This document shows, piece after piece, positions 45,338 through 57,520 of a DNA stretch of 64,000 bases. Made by a program: the position numbers and the translations under genes. Source of the DNA: Prosopocoilus inquinatus (Eukaryota; Arthropoda; Insecta; Coleoptera; Lucanidae). Under the pieces are notes generated by a model. It made no database searches and was not told the DNA's origin. It was given only the letters and a program-made list of their open reading frames with translations. The DNA is taken from contig CM069871.1 in NCBI GenBank assembly GCA_036172665.1, forward strand, positions 57,720,713 through 57,784,712. Direction: 5' to 3'. Numbering within the stretch: position 1 is the stretch's first letter; each line of letters begins with the position of its first letter.

Positions 45338-45595
45338 CTAATAGATATTTTCTACATTATTTCTGTCTAACCCTACGCTGAACTCTTGGAGGCCGAAGAA
45401 CACCAGAGCATGATGTGGGATCTTGGGAAGCGCCTTCACAGGGCGACCTTCAGTTGGGATTATTTCCCTGGCGCTCTTACTACAAGGAATCCGCCTGTCT
45501 TCTTCAGAGTCTAGCTCAGGAACAGCTGTTGAGAATACAATGCAATAAAAGTTTTTAGTTGGTAGCAGTACGTAGAGGAACGCTTTGTATAACAT
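45338..45595 (-). other. Unidentified coding-like frame
   Basis: Minus-strand frame whose middle part (PELDSEEDRRIPCSKSAREI ... ALPKIPHHALVFFGLQEF) has normal amino-acid usage and higher GC than its surroundings. The first residues are AT-derived and less convincing. I do not recognise the family. It could be an exon, a retroelement fragment or chance. Confidence 0.25.
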
Positions 45596-46319
45596 TTTAT
45601 AAATCGATATATTTTCTTTCTACTTCTATTTTTCCTTTTTCTGATTATTTTCTAATCTAGGGAATATTTAATCGGTAAGAAAGTAAGCTACTTGATCTTT
45701 TCTCTGAATTTTCTCTGTACTTTTTAAAAATAAATCAGAAATCTTTACAACATGTACACACCTCGTGCACAAAACGATATGTTCCGGTGGGTATCAGAAA
45801 GAGATAAGTATATGACGAATTGTTTCCTTTATATAAAGAACAATTAGGGTTTTTTAGTACTGTAACAATAGGATGGCGAATTGCTAAACGTTGCCGCTTT
45901 TTGAGCGACTAATATGCGTGTCTCCTAATTTTTTTTCTTTTTTAATTTGCAGAGTGATTGATTTCCTAAGTAATAAGGAAGATTTTATTATGTTCAAAGT
46001 TTGTACCAACAGTTTTTCTTAAAAGTTTGCTTCAAAAACTGATAAGCCTTTTTTATCATGCTTTCAGACATCACTTCCACAAACTTTGAAAATACTTCTT
46101 TCCAATACAGGGTGTCTCAGACTTGAGGATTTGCGCGTATAACAACACCGTTTTATGTGTGTTTTATGAAAAAAGAAATGTCTTAATTATGTATGTCCCA
46201 ATAGTTTTCGCACAAAATTTAGGGGTCTAAAAATAGATGGTAATGATAAAATATCAAAATGGCTTTGAAAACAAAAAATTGTTTATTTTCTTGACATTAG
46301 TTAGATAAGTCGTTTTTTT

Positions 46320-47348
46320 ATGTCAGTTGCATTAAAAATGTCTTATAAGTTAGAAATATGGAAAAGCATTTATAATTTGGTTGGATGGATTTCGAAGCCT
46401 GAAATAGTTTTTAGCATTTTTCAAAACCAAAATATTTCGCGCAGAAACATCTACCGTGCTATAGCCGAATGTGAAGAAGAAATACCATGTCTAAATCTCC
46501 CAAAAAGTGGAAAACCAAGAATTTTTACACGAGAAAGAGCAGAAAGATTGACAAGAACAGCAAATGACAGTCGACAGTAAATTAGCGCGTGAATTCCATA
46601 CTTCAAAGAGTACCGTATCGTGGGAATTAGCAAGAAATAATCAAAGATATCGACAAAGACGAAAGTGTCCTAAATATACCTCAAATCAATTAGCACGGAT
46701 ACCAAGATTCTGTCGTCAACTAAGGTGGATACATTTTGCGAATGAGAGACTCATTATTATGGACGATGAAAAATACTTCACACTTACCAATTCCGAAATC
46801 AAAGGAAACGATGGTTTTTATACTGACAATATAGAAGAGTGCGCTAACAATGTAAAATATAAAGAAAAAGCGAAATTCGCTGATAAAGTTCTGGTCTGGT
46901 GTGCGATTTCGACTAGAGGGATATCCAGACCTTACGTGGGTCGAGTAAGGGGGGAAGTTGTAGATTCTGAAAGTTATATTAACAACTGCCTCACTAAATT
47001 GGTTGATTTTGTACACCAACTGTTGGAGACGATATAATGTTTTGGCCCGACTTAGCGTCCTGCCATTATGCAAGAGCAACTCAAAATTGGCCTTGCGAAA
47101 ACAACATACCTTTTGTACCAAAGCAAGACAACCCTCCTAATTTACCGCAGGTCCGTGTAATTGAAGATTTTTGGGCACTTTTAAGTCGCAAAGTGTATGA
47201 TGGAGAGTGGGAAGCCCAAAATGTCGAACAACTACGGCGTAGAATTTTTAGAAAGTTACGTTCAAGTCGTCCAGAATCTGATGAAAGATGTTCGCAGAAG
47301 ATTGCGCCTAGTAGAGGAGCACGGGCCCCTTCACTTAGTTTAAGTTAA
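46320..47348 (+). pseudogene. Tc1/mariner-family transposase, frameshifted
   Basis: Three overlapping frames make about 340 residues. The N-terminus has helix-turn-helix-like sequence (MSYKLEIWKSIYNLV, SRRNIYRAIAEC). The middle frame (46564-47037) has RLIIMDDEKYFTL with the first catalytic Asp, then ADKVLVWCAISTRGIS. The last frame (47025-47348) has GDDIMFWPDLASCHYA with the second Asp and PQVRVIEDFWALL with the third acidic residue. By my count 37 residues lie between the second Asp and the Glu of VIEDFW, and 38 before the next Asp. This is unlike classic Tc1 (DD34E) or mariner (DD34D), so it belongs to another branch. Frameshifts lie near 46575 and 47015; all acidic residues survive. Confidence 0.85.
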
Positions 47349-47400
47349 TAATTTTATTAGTTATTAAGCCGTCAATTATAGCAAATAATAAAAGTTGAAT

Positions 47401-47544
47401 GGCCAGTTGCACCAAACACTTAAGGTCCGCTTAACTTTAAGCACCGCTTAGAATGTGATTTATTGAATGTTTTGTAACCTTAAATGTCACATTATAAGCA
47501 GTACTTAAATTTAAGCTCGACTTAAGTGTTTGGTGCAACCGGCC
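47401..47544. mobile_element. 144-bp palindromic MITE
   Basis: Ends GGCCAGTTGCACCAAACACT and AGTGTTTGGTGCAACCGGCC are almost perfect inverted repeats, and the whole element can fold. It is nested between the transposase and the right TIR of the host element. No target duplication is certain. Confidence 0.8.
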
Positions 47545-47610
47545 GTAAATAAAGTTATGTATTTCAAAAATATATGATTAAATACTTTGTGCCAAAACTA
47601 TTGGGACATA

Positions 47611-50233
47611 CGTTAGTTGTGTACCTTTTCAATTTGCATTAATTAAAATAATTTTCCAAGAATACGGGGTTGTTCATTTAAAATCGAAGTGAATCTCGAC
47701 GAGCTATTTAATTTATTGATATTATTTAAAAAAAAATGTGTGTAAATAAAGTTCTTAATTGAAAATGTAATTGATTCCGCGATATTTGCTGTGTCGTCGT
47801 TAACGACAACACTTAAAGCGAGAAATCACCGCTAATTAGAGAATTGCAGAGAAGCCAAACCAAGTACTTCAATGGAAAGTGCATTAGGTGGTTAATTCAA
47901 TCAGAATTTGTGCAGACTGGACGCCTCACTGCTCTAAAGTAATCGGTTCAGGCATGCGAAGGGCAATGAAGCGTTCAGCTTACAGCTGTCTAATTAATTA
48001 GAGAACGTATATGCGTTCAGATCGGATCGGTATTTTCATCTTTGTGTTGGCAAAACTTGCAGACGTCGTGAAATTTAACGTTGTGAGTCAAATCGTCTCG
48101 GCTATCAAGGGAAATGGGCTGGGAGCCGTAACCTAATGCTAAATTACCATCATTCGACGGATTTGCATAGAAAATTTCCCCCCCATTTCCATAACCCATA
48201 AATGTTTACTGCGATAGGTTCATTACTTCTTAATTTTCTAAAGAGGCGTTATTTATAAACCTTTCAACACGGCAACTCATGTTTCTGGATTGCGCTGGAA
48301 ATTGCTTCGGCTGGAAACATCACGGATGCAGCACCGTCGGTCGGGGTTTCACGTTTCCATCGTCGAGACGCCGTTAATTTGTGTAACAGACTTTACCCTC
48401 ACTTACTCATCTTTATCTCGGCTTATTCAATAAGAACCTCATCTAAAATTCCCGGAGAGAGCAATAAAGACTCCGAGTAACCGACAAGATATCTGCACTT
48501 CGCGCAACAAATGAAAATGAATCGACTTTAATTGCTGCCGCGGAAATTACGGAATCTACTTATATTATCTGAATTGGATCTTTGGGTCTGCCGTAGAAAT
48601 GAAGCTCCGACAAACTCGAATGAATTAAAATTTTTACATTTCAGATGAATATACATTTGAATAAAACCATTGCAAAATGTTAAAAAGAGTTACTTCGACT
48701 ACTGTGGATTTGATATAAAGACTCAAAATAAGATTTCCATCTTCACCGAGTGTGCAAGGCTTATTTTAAAACTCTGCGTTTAGATGTTCTTTTATGTTGT
48801 GAACTGATATTAATCCAAAAAAATTATCAAAATGGATTTATCTCATTCTTCAACCGTACCATTTCTGCATCAAGTGATATATCAATCAATAGAAAGCACA
48901 CAAATGGAGAAAATGTGTATAAACACAACCCCGAAAAGGGTTAATAAAGACCGCAAAAATAGCAAATAAGTTGAATTTTACGTGCCCAATCTAAGGGGCG
49001 TTGCACAGTGGGACATCGTGCCAAAAATACTTTTCTTCAATTGTATAATTTGTTAACATAACATTTGTAGTCGCATACTTAATAATACAATTTATTTAAA
49101 AAAATGTACTTTACGCCAACACGAATTTTCTATGATTTTTAGCCCTTTAAAAAGATGTAACATGCCATGGTATTAACTGACATTTTTTAACCTGTTTTTG
49201 TTGGAAAGCTATTTTCTTGTTCGGTAGCTATAGTTTGAGAAATGAGCCAAAAATGAACTTTCGATAGTATCTTCCCCGAAAAAAAGTCGAAACAGTGCCG
49301 TTTTGTCCCTGAAGATTGTCAAATCTCTTTCTTGTTGTCTCTCTCCTATGTAGACGTTCTCCTCAGACTTCTTGGAGAAGGTAAAAGGGTTGAACTTAAG
49401 ATAAGATTAATAAATAAAAGAGTAATAACAATAAATTTGACCAGTGTATTAAAATAAAAGAAAAAAATACAAAACAAAATACGAAAAATAACGAATGACG
49501 TGTACAATAATGTAAAAAATAAACTTTACCCACAAAAGAACACTAACAAAAAGGGGGAGAGAGACAAGGATTGCACTTTCGATTGCAGCAATTAGTTTTT
49601 AAGCGGCCTGTTAGCTTACCAAACTGAATCGAAAGATCTTCTCGTAATCCAAAAATTAAGGAAACTCAATGACTTTATATAAAGCAAATAGAATACTATG
49701 TTCGGATGGTTTTTAAGCATTTCTCAAGCTGAAGAAAGTCCGCGGATTAACTAACTGAAAAATCAAATGTTAACGTTTTTTATGAATTATCTCGCGTCTT
49801 CCTCCCTGCGTTCCAGGGTTGAGCTTCTACTCTAGTTGCTCTGAAAACTAGATGGCGTAACAACGTCAATTTGCCTTATTTTTTCTTAAACTTCCCACGT
49901 TCTCGGTCCTGGGCCGAGAAAGCTGAGTCGACAGTACGTGCTAAATTAAACTTAAAATGTAAGTTAAGGATTTTATAAAATATTATATAGCATTGAATAC
50001 GCAAAAGATAAGCAATCATATTATTTTTCCCGTGAAAACTAACTGTCGACGCAGATCTCACAGTTCTTAACGTCTACATGATACAGGAAAGAAATTGAAT
50101 ATTTTTCACAATATACAGGTTGAAACCTTCGGATTCTTACAGAGAAGACAAGGGACTGTTTGATATTTCGTAGTGTTGTGACCGAATCTTTGCGTTTAGA
50201 GACTGTATAGCAACAGAATATTTTAGTTTATTA
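47611..50233. other. Unassigned stretch
   Basis: No gene recognised. Parts around 48000-48560 are GC-richer and look less decayed than transposon DNA; they might be conserved non-coding sequence of the MBD locus. Nothing specific can be supported. Confidence 0.4.
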
Positions 50234-50997
50234 CAGTAAAACAACGCTAATTCGAATCTCCACTGATCCGGATGTCCTCGTAATCCGGATAAAATTAAAA
50301 ATTGTGTCTTTTATATTATGTACCTTGTAATCTGAACCGATCACCTAACCTGGATGGTAGATTGTGTGTTTTCGTTATATATTTTTCCCCATATCTGGAT
50401 AGCACGGGAAATTCCGATTAAGTGTGGAATATAAAAAGGGGAATCCCCGAATCAGGTTGAATCAATATGGCACTAAAAAGACCACAGAAAATTTAAGTAT
50501 TGCCGAAAAACAGGATGTATTGCAAAAATTGAATGGTGTTGACAGTGGGCGAAGCTCTAAGTAGAGAAATATGGTGTCTCTCTCTTCCAAACATCAATAT
50601 ATTATGTGTTTTTCAAATCAGGAAGAAATAATCTTTCATCTTAGCCAATAGTATACAGGCTGTTTAATTAAAAAATAAAATAAAATTGTATTTTTTTCCC
50701 CACTTTCCACTTTGCAGTGTGCTTTTGTTTCTTGTGATAACTTTAAAAGATAACAGACACGAAGTCCTAAAACTTTTGCATTTAAACTTTTCCTCTGTCT
50801 CTTGAAGCTTCTAGGTAGGGTGCAAGATATAAAGAAAAAACCTAAACAATAGATATTTGTTTAGTTTTGTATGTATAACATTTGTTCTATTGATTATAGC
50901 TTTGCTTAATCATTTGAATATTGCTCCCGCTATCCGGATTTTCCACTAATCCGAATTGAGCCAGTTTAAATTGATCCCGATTAGCGAAGCTTTACTC
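50234..50997 (+). mobile_element. pogo/jerky-type element, internally deleted
   Basis: Ends CAGTAAAACAACGCTAATTC and GATTAGCGAAGCTTTACT are inverted, with TA before the left one. GATCCGGAT and ATCCGGAT motifs lie inside both ends. A CENP-B-type N-terminus is readable inside (next entry). About 765 bp, far too short for a full transposase. Confidence 0.65.
50467..50610 (+). pseudogene. jerky/CENP-B-type transposase N-terminus, decayed
   Basis: After ATG 50467, MALKRP shifts to TENLSIAEKQDVLQKLNGVD, then shifts again to ALSRE and a GVSLSNI-like piece. This matches the helix-turn-helix start of CENP-B/jerky proteins (KRK..LSLEEK...L..G.S...IA.EYGVS.S.I). The catalytic domain is absent. Confidence 0.55.
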
Positions 50998-51781
50998 CAT
51001 GTTGATTGTACTGGTTAAAGATCACGCTGTAATCTGAAATCAAGTAGTACTGTTGTTTAAAAATATTATTTTGGGAGACGATATTGGTTAAAACTTAATA
51101 TTTAGAAGAGAATTGTTCCCTCATTAATTAATATTTATGATAATCTCTTATGATTAGGGATGTGAACTGTAACTGAAACCGACTCGCCAGAGCCTACCAA
51201 AGACAGGCCATAGTTCGGAGTGAGGGTGGGCAGAATCGACAGCGGTCTCCGAAAATTGAGCTGGTAGCAGCTCAAAAATTTACGCACGGCATCTTTGTTT
51301 ATAGCATCGCGGGATTCTTTAATTAGCTTGAAATAATGCAGAAAACACAGTTTCGGTTTAATTTATTCAAAGGCCAACCAATTCCTTGTAAACAACACAT
51401 TTTGTATTGTATGTACCTAGAAGTTTGAAGCAATTATACTTCAAGATGTACATAGGTAATAACCGGGAAAAAGAATTCGGCCCACTTAGTGTTGGACGAT
51501 TTTCTACCGAATGTACTACTCACTCCTTCCGCGACTCTGATATGAACTAATTGCTATTGAGTGAGAGGGGAGGGATTATAGTGGGAGCGTTCGCATTTCG
51601 CGGAAATTACTCTGGGCGGGGACTAATACAGACCGAATATTAAATTTTCACACCATTCGCGGAAAAGTGGGCCGATTTCTTATCTCTGATAATCACGATG
51701 CAATTTGTAAATTAATGATTATTGTTTCTTTTTGATGAATAACTTGGATGATGTGTAAAATATTGTGTGTTTTAATTTCAG
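50998..51781 (+). other. Presumed intron upstream of the MBD exon
   Basis: Sequence leading to the acceptor TTTTAATTTCAG at 51770-51781, with a pyrimidine-rich end. No upstream coding exon (the GW region that begins the MBD) could be found in the window by eye. Confidence 0.45.
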
Positions 51782-51905
51782 TCCGAGTAACACGGCGCTA
51801 AATTCGTTAGAACAAGTGAGGGAGTACCTGTTGACCCCAGGCACATGCAAATGCGGTCTGGAGTGCCCGCTGAAGTACGACAACGCCTTCAACTTCGATC
51901 CCAAG
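51782..51905 (+). CDS. Internal exon of an MBD5/6-type (six-banded) protein
   Basis: 124-bp exon between AG (51780-51781) and GT (51906-51907, GTATGT). After one base completing an upstream codon it reads [20 protein letters not shown] then [20 protein letters not shown] and K, ending in phase 0. The S/[28 protein letters not shown] block followed by FNFDP is the C-terminal half of the methyl-CpG-binding domain of the MBD5/MBD6 subgroup, whose Drosophila member is six-banded. In mammals this group associates with the PR-DUB histone H2A deubiquitinase complex; use in insects is inferred. Codons are GC-rich, unlike the surrounding DNA, as expected for selected coding sequence. Neighbouring exons were not found. 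Confidence 0.85.
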
Positions 51906-54154
51906 GTATGTGCGGCACTTTAGTTCCTCAATGTTAAGACTAATCTACTCTACGTGCTACAACTTGCTAATTGCAGTTACAAGACCTGGCGCAAAATTGA
52001 ATTACGCTTCTTACAAAGAAAAACGAAAATGTTTGATTATTGGTAGATAGTCGTTTGCAAGTCTAAGATTTTATCAAAATGAGTTTAGTTTAATTCCAAC
52101 ATTGATTTTAATTATTGGCTGAGGGTATCAGCCTGAGCGTATTCAGGCGGGTGTTTATCAGGAATTAAAAGTCAATTAAGTAACTATGTATTACAAACGT
52201 AAGTTATTATTAGAGTCTGAACAAGTTTAGATAACGCACAGGAAGATTCCGCTGACAGAAACCATGTATAAATCGGCATCTAGCGTCGGTAATAAATCCA
52301 TTGGCATTCTAAAAGCCAAGTTTCAACACACGCGTCATAATATCTCAATACATTTTTAAGTTACATTTTGGGTTACATTATTACACCGTAGAATTTTATA
52401 AGTAATGATCGTCTACGTCTACATCCCCGAATATTTTGCTGTTAACGTAGATAAATTCGATAAGAGAAACAAACCCTGAAATGTTTAACTTCTACCCTAT
52501 TTTGAAACATACTAAGCACCGCTAAAGTGTAGCATAGTGAGTGATTAAGCCACTCCCCGATGCACTACTTTATCTGTGTGAACTAGACGTATTTGTTCTC
52601 TAGTTATGGTTTCTTTGCTTTTTCCTCTCATTATGTGACGGTGATAATGATTGAGGTAATTTCAGAACCGATTACGAAAATTTGAATTAAGTACGTGCTA
52701 TGCGAACATATTGATCTAAATTGCAAATTTATATAATAGGTCAGTTTTTGCGTCAATAAAACCTGTCGAATGTATACATCAAATTTCTGTACGGGGGCGA
52801 TCGATGAACGTTTTGTGCATCTGCAGGTTGTTTGCCTCGGTCACAGAAACGATTACATCTTTTGTATCCGACGCTCGGAATGATGTTTGGAACAAACACT
52901 CTTATCTGCACGGTGCTTTCGGCTGCCTCCTACCGTTTAAAATAAATTTAAACTACCGATACTTCCGACGGGGGCCTCTCTCTTGCTTGCTCTCTCGTAT
53001 TTCGCTTCGCTTGCTTTATACCTCTCCCGTGGTGAGCAAGTTTTATGTTTGTTTGGATTTCGCAAAACAAAAGTCCAGCGAAAATAATTTAAACTAACGA
53101 AAAAGGAAGTTAATTTTAAAGGAAAGGAAATCCTTCCTGATAACTTTGCGAATTTTTAATTTCCTTATACCTATCATATTTATCAATAGTCTATCCGTAC
53201 ATTGAACGCAAATAGAATATCAATAGAATTTTCTTGATTTAATTTGATACGAGCTTGCATTAAAATTGTGAGTATCTCGTTGAAATATAAATTAATGAGC
53301 GAGGGTGTTAATTATTTTGAAAGAAATGCGATCTGCTGTTGTAATGTTACAAGTAAGTTCAAAGACTTGAATTTCAATTGTCAGCATGGAAGTCCGTCAT
53401 TTAAATCGTTAATTTCCCCTGCGTTCCCCTTGCGAAATGCTAATTAAACAATTTTGTCAGTTTAAACCAAAAATATGCTTGTTGAATTTTGTAGAAAACC
53501 AAAAGTATTAAAGGAATTTAGAATAGATGCCCTTCTGTAAATTTTTGAGTAAAACTGCTAAGGCATCTAATATTACATTTACTTCTTAAACTTCGTACCT
53601 TAATTTGTTTTTAATTATAAGAAAGTAGAAGAAAAATTCCGAAAATATCCGAAAAACGAATCATCACTTGATATAAAGACTCCCAGGACAGGTTTAGGAT
53701 TTGTTATGTTGTATGTACATTTATAGTTATTGCCAGCATTGGTAACACGGAGAGTGACAGCTACTGTAGACAAGAAAGTAGAAAAGGTATGGTGTAGTGC
53801 ATTTTATCAAGACTCTGTTTCACAACTAAATCACAATTTTTTTTTACAAAGGAATCACAAATGGATCGTGAAAACGCTTCCTTTCAATTTATGCAAATTT
53901 AAATCCACCTGAACCAATTTATACACCGTGGCATGTAATAGTCTTAAAATATTATTAGTCAACCATGTAACGAACATTTGATCTATCTTTTACTATAACT
54001 TCTAGAACCGTAAATGTAAAGCTTGACTGGTTGTCAGCCGCTTTCCTTTATGTAGTACGAAATTGTGAAAGGGCATTTTGCTAAAATGCACCGAACTGTA
54101 CACTGGAAATAATTTTGAATTTAGACCATAAGGTGCCTAGTCTGACAAAATCAG
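51906..54154 (+). other. Presumed downstream intron
   Basis: Starts at the GTATGT donor. AT-rich with no further exon recognised. The frame at 52804-53097 (97 codons) is longer than expected and lies in a GC-richer patch, but resembles no family I know. Confidence 0.4.
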
Positions 54155-55638
54155 TACAGAGTGGACCATTTTTGATGGTTTTACAGGGTTTCGGAGTTAT
54201 TTATAGGAATAGAAGAAAATCGTTTTCGCCAACCAACGCTACTTTTTCGAGAAAAACACAGTGTGGAAAACAAAAGCTAGCTATCTCTATTCGTTCGGGA
54301 AATATCGATCGAAAACGAATTTTTCCGAAAAATTATTTTTCATAATATCTCACTTGTTTAACAAGATATTTTGAAAATTCAAAAACTATTTTATTCAGAA
54401 ATTAATGTAGATTTTACTAACGTTATTATCTTTTCTTGAAACTGCACCAGTTCTGCGAAACAGACTATAACTTTCTAATTTTAAATGGAAACCGCAGTTG
54501 GCTATGACACAAATAAATAGCTTATTTAATGAGGTTTTCAAAAATATAAAGTTTGATATAATTATTTTTTTTTTAAATAACAGAGATACTAATTTTCATT
54601 ACTTTGTAGTACCTGTCAAGCTAACTATGACACTAGAAACAAAAGAAAATTCAGTTGTTTTCCTCAAAAATCCATTCCTAGTATAAATAATACAGGTAAT
54701 TTAATTTAAAAAATAGATAACTGGAAATGCATAATGCTATTAGAGAACTCATAAAACTACGAGTAATATAAATATCTATCAATGCAGTTTTGAAGAATTA
54801 TGTGTTATATGCTCCTTTGAAATTATTAAAGTTTAAATTTTGAATTACCAAAAATTCTTAGATGTGTTTATTTCACTTTTATAAGTGATTAAATTTATTA
54901 ATATACAAAAGTTCTTGAAAGCATTTCTAAACTTAAGAAATATCTGACACTTCAATAATTTCTTAAAGAAACACTAATTAATAAAATTTAAAATATATAA
55001 AAATCTCTTAGCTGTTCATTTTAATAATTATAGAACTGTTTAAATGGATTTAATTCATTTTTACATACTTGTGATTTTATGTCAGTGTCTGATAGATGCA
55101 TGAAGCTATTTATTTATTGAATTAAGTTAGCTATTTTACTTAATAATAATTCTGTTTTTGTGGAAAAAAAACTGAACTAATTTTTTGTTTTTGTTGCCAG
55201 GGTGGGTGACTTGTTAGCTACCAAGAAATAAAAAATAATTAGTATCTTTATTATTTGTAAAAATAATTATATCAAACTTTATGTTTTTGAAAACCTCATT
55301 AAACAAGCTATTTATTTGTGTCAACTGCGGTTCCCATTTAAAATTAGAAAGTTATAGTCTGTTTCGCAGAACTGATGCAATTCCTACAAAAATTGCTGAA
55401 TAAAATAGTTTTTGAATTTTCAAAATATCTTGTCAAACAACTGAGATATTTTGAAAAATATTTTTCGGAAAAATCCGTTTTCGGCCGATATTTCCCGAAC
55501 AAATCAACATAGCTAACTTTGGGTTTCTCCACTGAGTTTTTCTCCTAAAAGTACCATTGGGTTGCGAAAACAGTTTTCTTCTATTCCTATAAATAACTGA
55601 GAAACCCTGTAAAACCATCAAAAATGGACCACACTGTA
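54155..55638. mobile_element. Large inverted-repeat element
   Basis: 1484 bp with arms of about 430-460 bp (54155 to about 54612, and about 55215-55638). Each arm begins TACAG(A/T)GTGG(A/T)CCATT and includes TTTATAGGAATAGAAGAAAA and GCGAAACAGACTATAACTTT. By eye the arms are about 85 percent alike. TA at both edges suggests a Tc1/mariner-type mechanism. The 600-bp middle has no transposase. The matching frames at 54115-54345 and 55433-55681 are shadows of the repeat. Confidence 0.75.
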
Positions 55639-55704
55639 CATCGCCCTTTAAGTTCTTATAAACGATCCCTAGATTAGACATTACTATTTTTGTAAAATTT
55701 GATA

Positions 55705-56628
55705 CTCCCTCTGCCCCAAATTTATGGTGTACATTACGGCTTTTATGTTTGTCACAAATTAGGTATACAAAACTCTCATATTGGATTTACTTTTTTTTTA
55801 TCTTTACTGAAGTTCAAAACTAATGTAATCGGAGTGCGTTATAAAGAGCAGAGCTGTGAGTATCTAGAAGAAAACAGATCATAGACACTTTTTCAAATAC
55901 AAGACAGTATGTTATATTTAAATACATTTTTTCAACCAGAAAGATCTACTAAATAAAGATGCTTTCATAAAGTATTTGTATCTTACGTCTTAATCAAGTA
56001 TTTTAAATACTTAATCGTATTTAAGATATTGTAAAGCATTTAGGTTATTTGAAAGCGTTTAAGATATTTGAAAGCATTTAAGATACTAACAATATATATT
56101 TAGAAAATTTAACGACCATTGTGAGTTAATGTTTAGGACAAAAAGAAATGGGATCTATTCTGTAACATTGATATGGACTTGATATTGCTGTAGTTCAAGT
56201 GACCTTGCAAAATTGGTATTCTGTAAATAGTTTCGTAACAACTTGCAATCCGTTTTAAGTGTGATCTCGAGTTAATATGCATCTCTCTTCAATTTGCGGT
56301 CGGCAATAGACGTGAAATGTTATTAAACTGTAACAAGTTGTCTTCAGTTACTGAAGACCATATCATTGTTACAGAATAGCCCTGAATATCTATTTTTTGA
56401 AGTATCTTTGATATTAGAGGATCTTGTATCTCGAATACTCTCATGTTGACTATTTTCTTGAAAAGTATCTTGAAATATATATTCACCGGCAGCAAATTCG
56501 ATCCACTGAGTTTTAGGAATCTTTTGATTTTGATAAACATCCAACATTAACAAGCTATCATTTTATATAACCATACTTAGTCAAAACATCTTTATAGGAA
56601 TGTATACCATAATTTGGAACAGAGGGAG
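55705..56628. mobile_element. MITE with CTCCCTCTG ends
   Basis: Left end CTCCCTCTGCCCCAAATTTA and right end TAATTTGGAACAGAGGGAG, about 30 bp of imperfect inverted repeat that also includes GGTGTACATT/ATGTATACC. The ends recall Stowaway-type (Tc1/mariner) MITEs. TA is present only on the left. No transposase inside. Confidence 0.55.
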
Positions 56629-56724
56629 TTTTTTTTATTATTAAAACAAGAACAACTTAGCAATCGGACGAGTAGTTTGTTTACAGCCAGCATTTAATAA
56701 AAGCAACTTTACACAAAAGTGGAA

Positions 56725-57110
56725 ATTTCACATGAAGGTTTAACTCAACAACGTTACCTCGAATCGCTACGTTCAACTTTTGGTAATGAAGCACCATCAG
56801 AAAAGACTGCTTACAACTGATTTGCAGAATTTCGTCGTTATAGTTGTGTTTCTGTTAATGAAGGTCGACCAAAATCTGTTGTTCCAAAGAATCGATGTTG
56901 TGTGCAACATGGTAGAACAAGATCGGGATGCGACTTATCGTGAGATAAAGGCATCCTTAGGCATATCGAGAACTTTAATACATTCGATTTTACAAGAAGA
57001 TTTAGGTGTAAGAAAGATCTGTCCGAAAGGATTCGGCATAAGTTAATATAACCGAAACACCAAAAAAGGCTCATGTTACTTGGTATAGGGCAACGCTCAA
57101 AACAATCCAA
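56725..57110 (+). pseudogene. mariner transposase N-terminal fragment
   Basis: Reads LTQQRYLESLRSTFGNEAPS, a stop, FAEFRRYSCVSVNEGRPKSV, a frameshift, then VCNMVEQDRDATYREIKASL GISRTLIHSILQEDLGVRKIC and, after a break, ITETPKKAHVTWYRATLK. This is the double helix-turn-helix N-terminal half of a mariner transposase. It stops before the first catalytic Asp. It differs clearly from the copy at 59-60 kb, so it is another mariner family. Confidence 0.82.
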
Positions 57111-57162
57111 GTGAGGGACTTCGAAATTTAGAAGTCATCCTACACTTGCCCATCTACAAAAC

Positions 57163-57266
57163 AATTTGCCTTATTTACAAAAGATAATAGCGTTTGCTAT
57201 TAACATTTTAACGGTGCGGTTAATAGAATTCTGGTAAACACTATTATCTTTTATAAGCAAGGCCGA
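57163..57266. repeat. Short palindromic element
   Basis: TTGCCTTATTTACAAAAGAT... and its complement ...ATCTTTTATAAGCAAGGC, with AATAGCGTTTGC pairing with GTAAACACTATT. About 100 bp, MITE-like. Confidence 0.5.
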
Positions 57267-57520
57267 ATGTTACAAAGCATGAACTTGCACTTTCGAAAAT
57301 TAGTTGCCTAACGAAAGTTTGTGATGACGATGGCTTGGGTGTTTTTTTTTTGATTAATTCATATCATGTTTCAAGAAACTCAAAAATTGCAAATTGTTTT
57401 GATTGCTTCCTTATGATAAAATATTTCGCACGCCTTTGAAATATGTGGCTAAGTTTTTTTTCGAGAGACAAGAAGTTCTGTTTTACGTAAAAAGGGCAGT
57501 GGTCGCTCACAATCACTATA

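Larger units (their letters stand above)
41283..46191. other. Largely unassigned stretch
   Basis: No gene recognised in about 4.9 kb. It contains two tandem duplications (42.6-43.2 and 44.7-45.0 kb), a possible core promoter (45.05 kb) and a GC-richer frame (45.34-45.6 kb), listed separately. The part at 41550-41960 is also GC-richer. It may be intron or upstream DNA of the MBD gene. Confidence 0.45.
46194..47608 (+). mobile_element. Tc1/mariner-superfamily element
   Basis: A 1415-bp element bordered by TA (46192-46193, 47609-47610). Inverted ends TGTCCCAATAGTTTTCGCAC and its right-hand counterpart CCAAAACTATTGGGACA. It contains one plus-strand transposase with two frameshifts, plus a nested 144-bp MITE near the right end. 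Confidence 0.85.

Noticed and set aside
51719..51904. A 61-residue minus-strand frame over the MBD exon
   Set aside because: The plus strand has splice sites and a known domain; the minus frame is its shadow.
52804..53097. A 97-residue frame downstream of the MBD exon, considered as a second exon
   Set aside because: No convincing acceptor/donor pair in a phase-0 continuation, and no similarity to MBD5/6 proteins.
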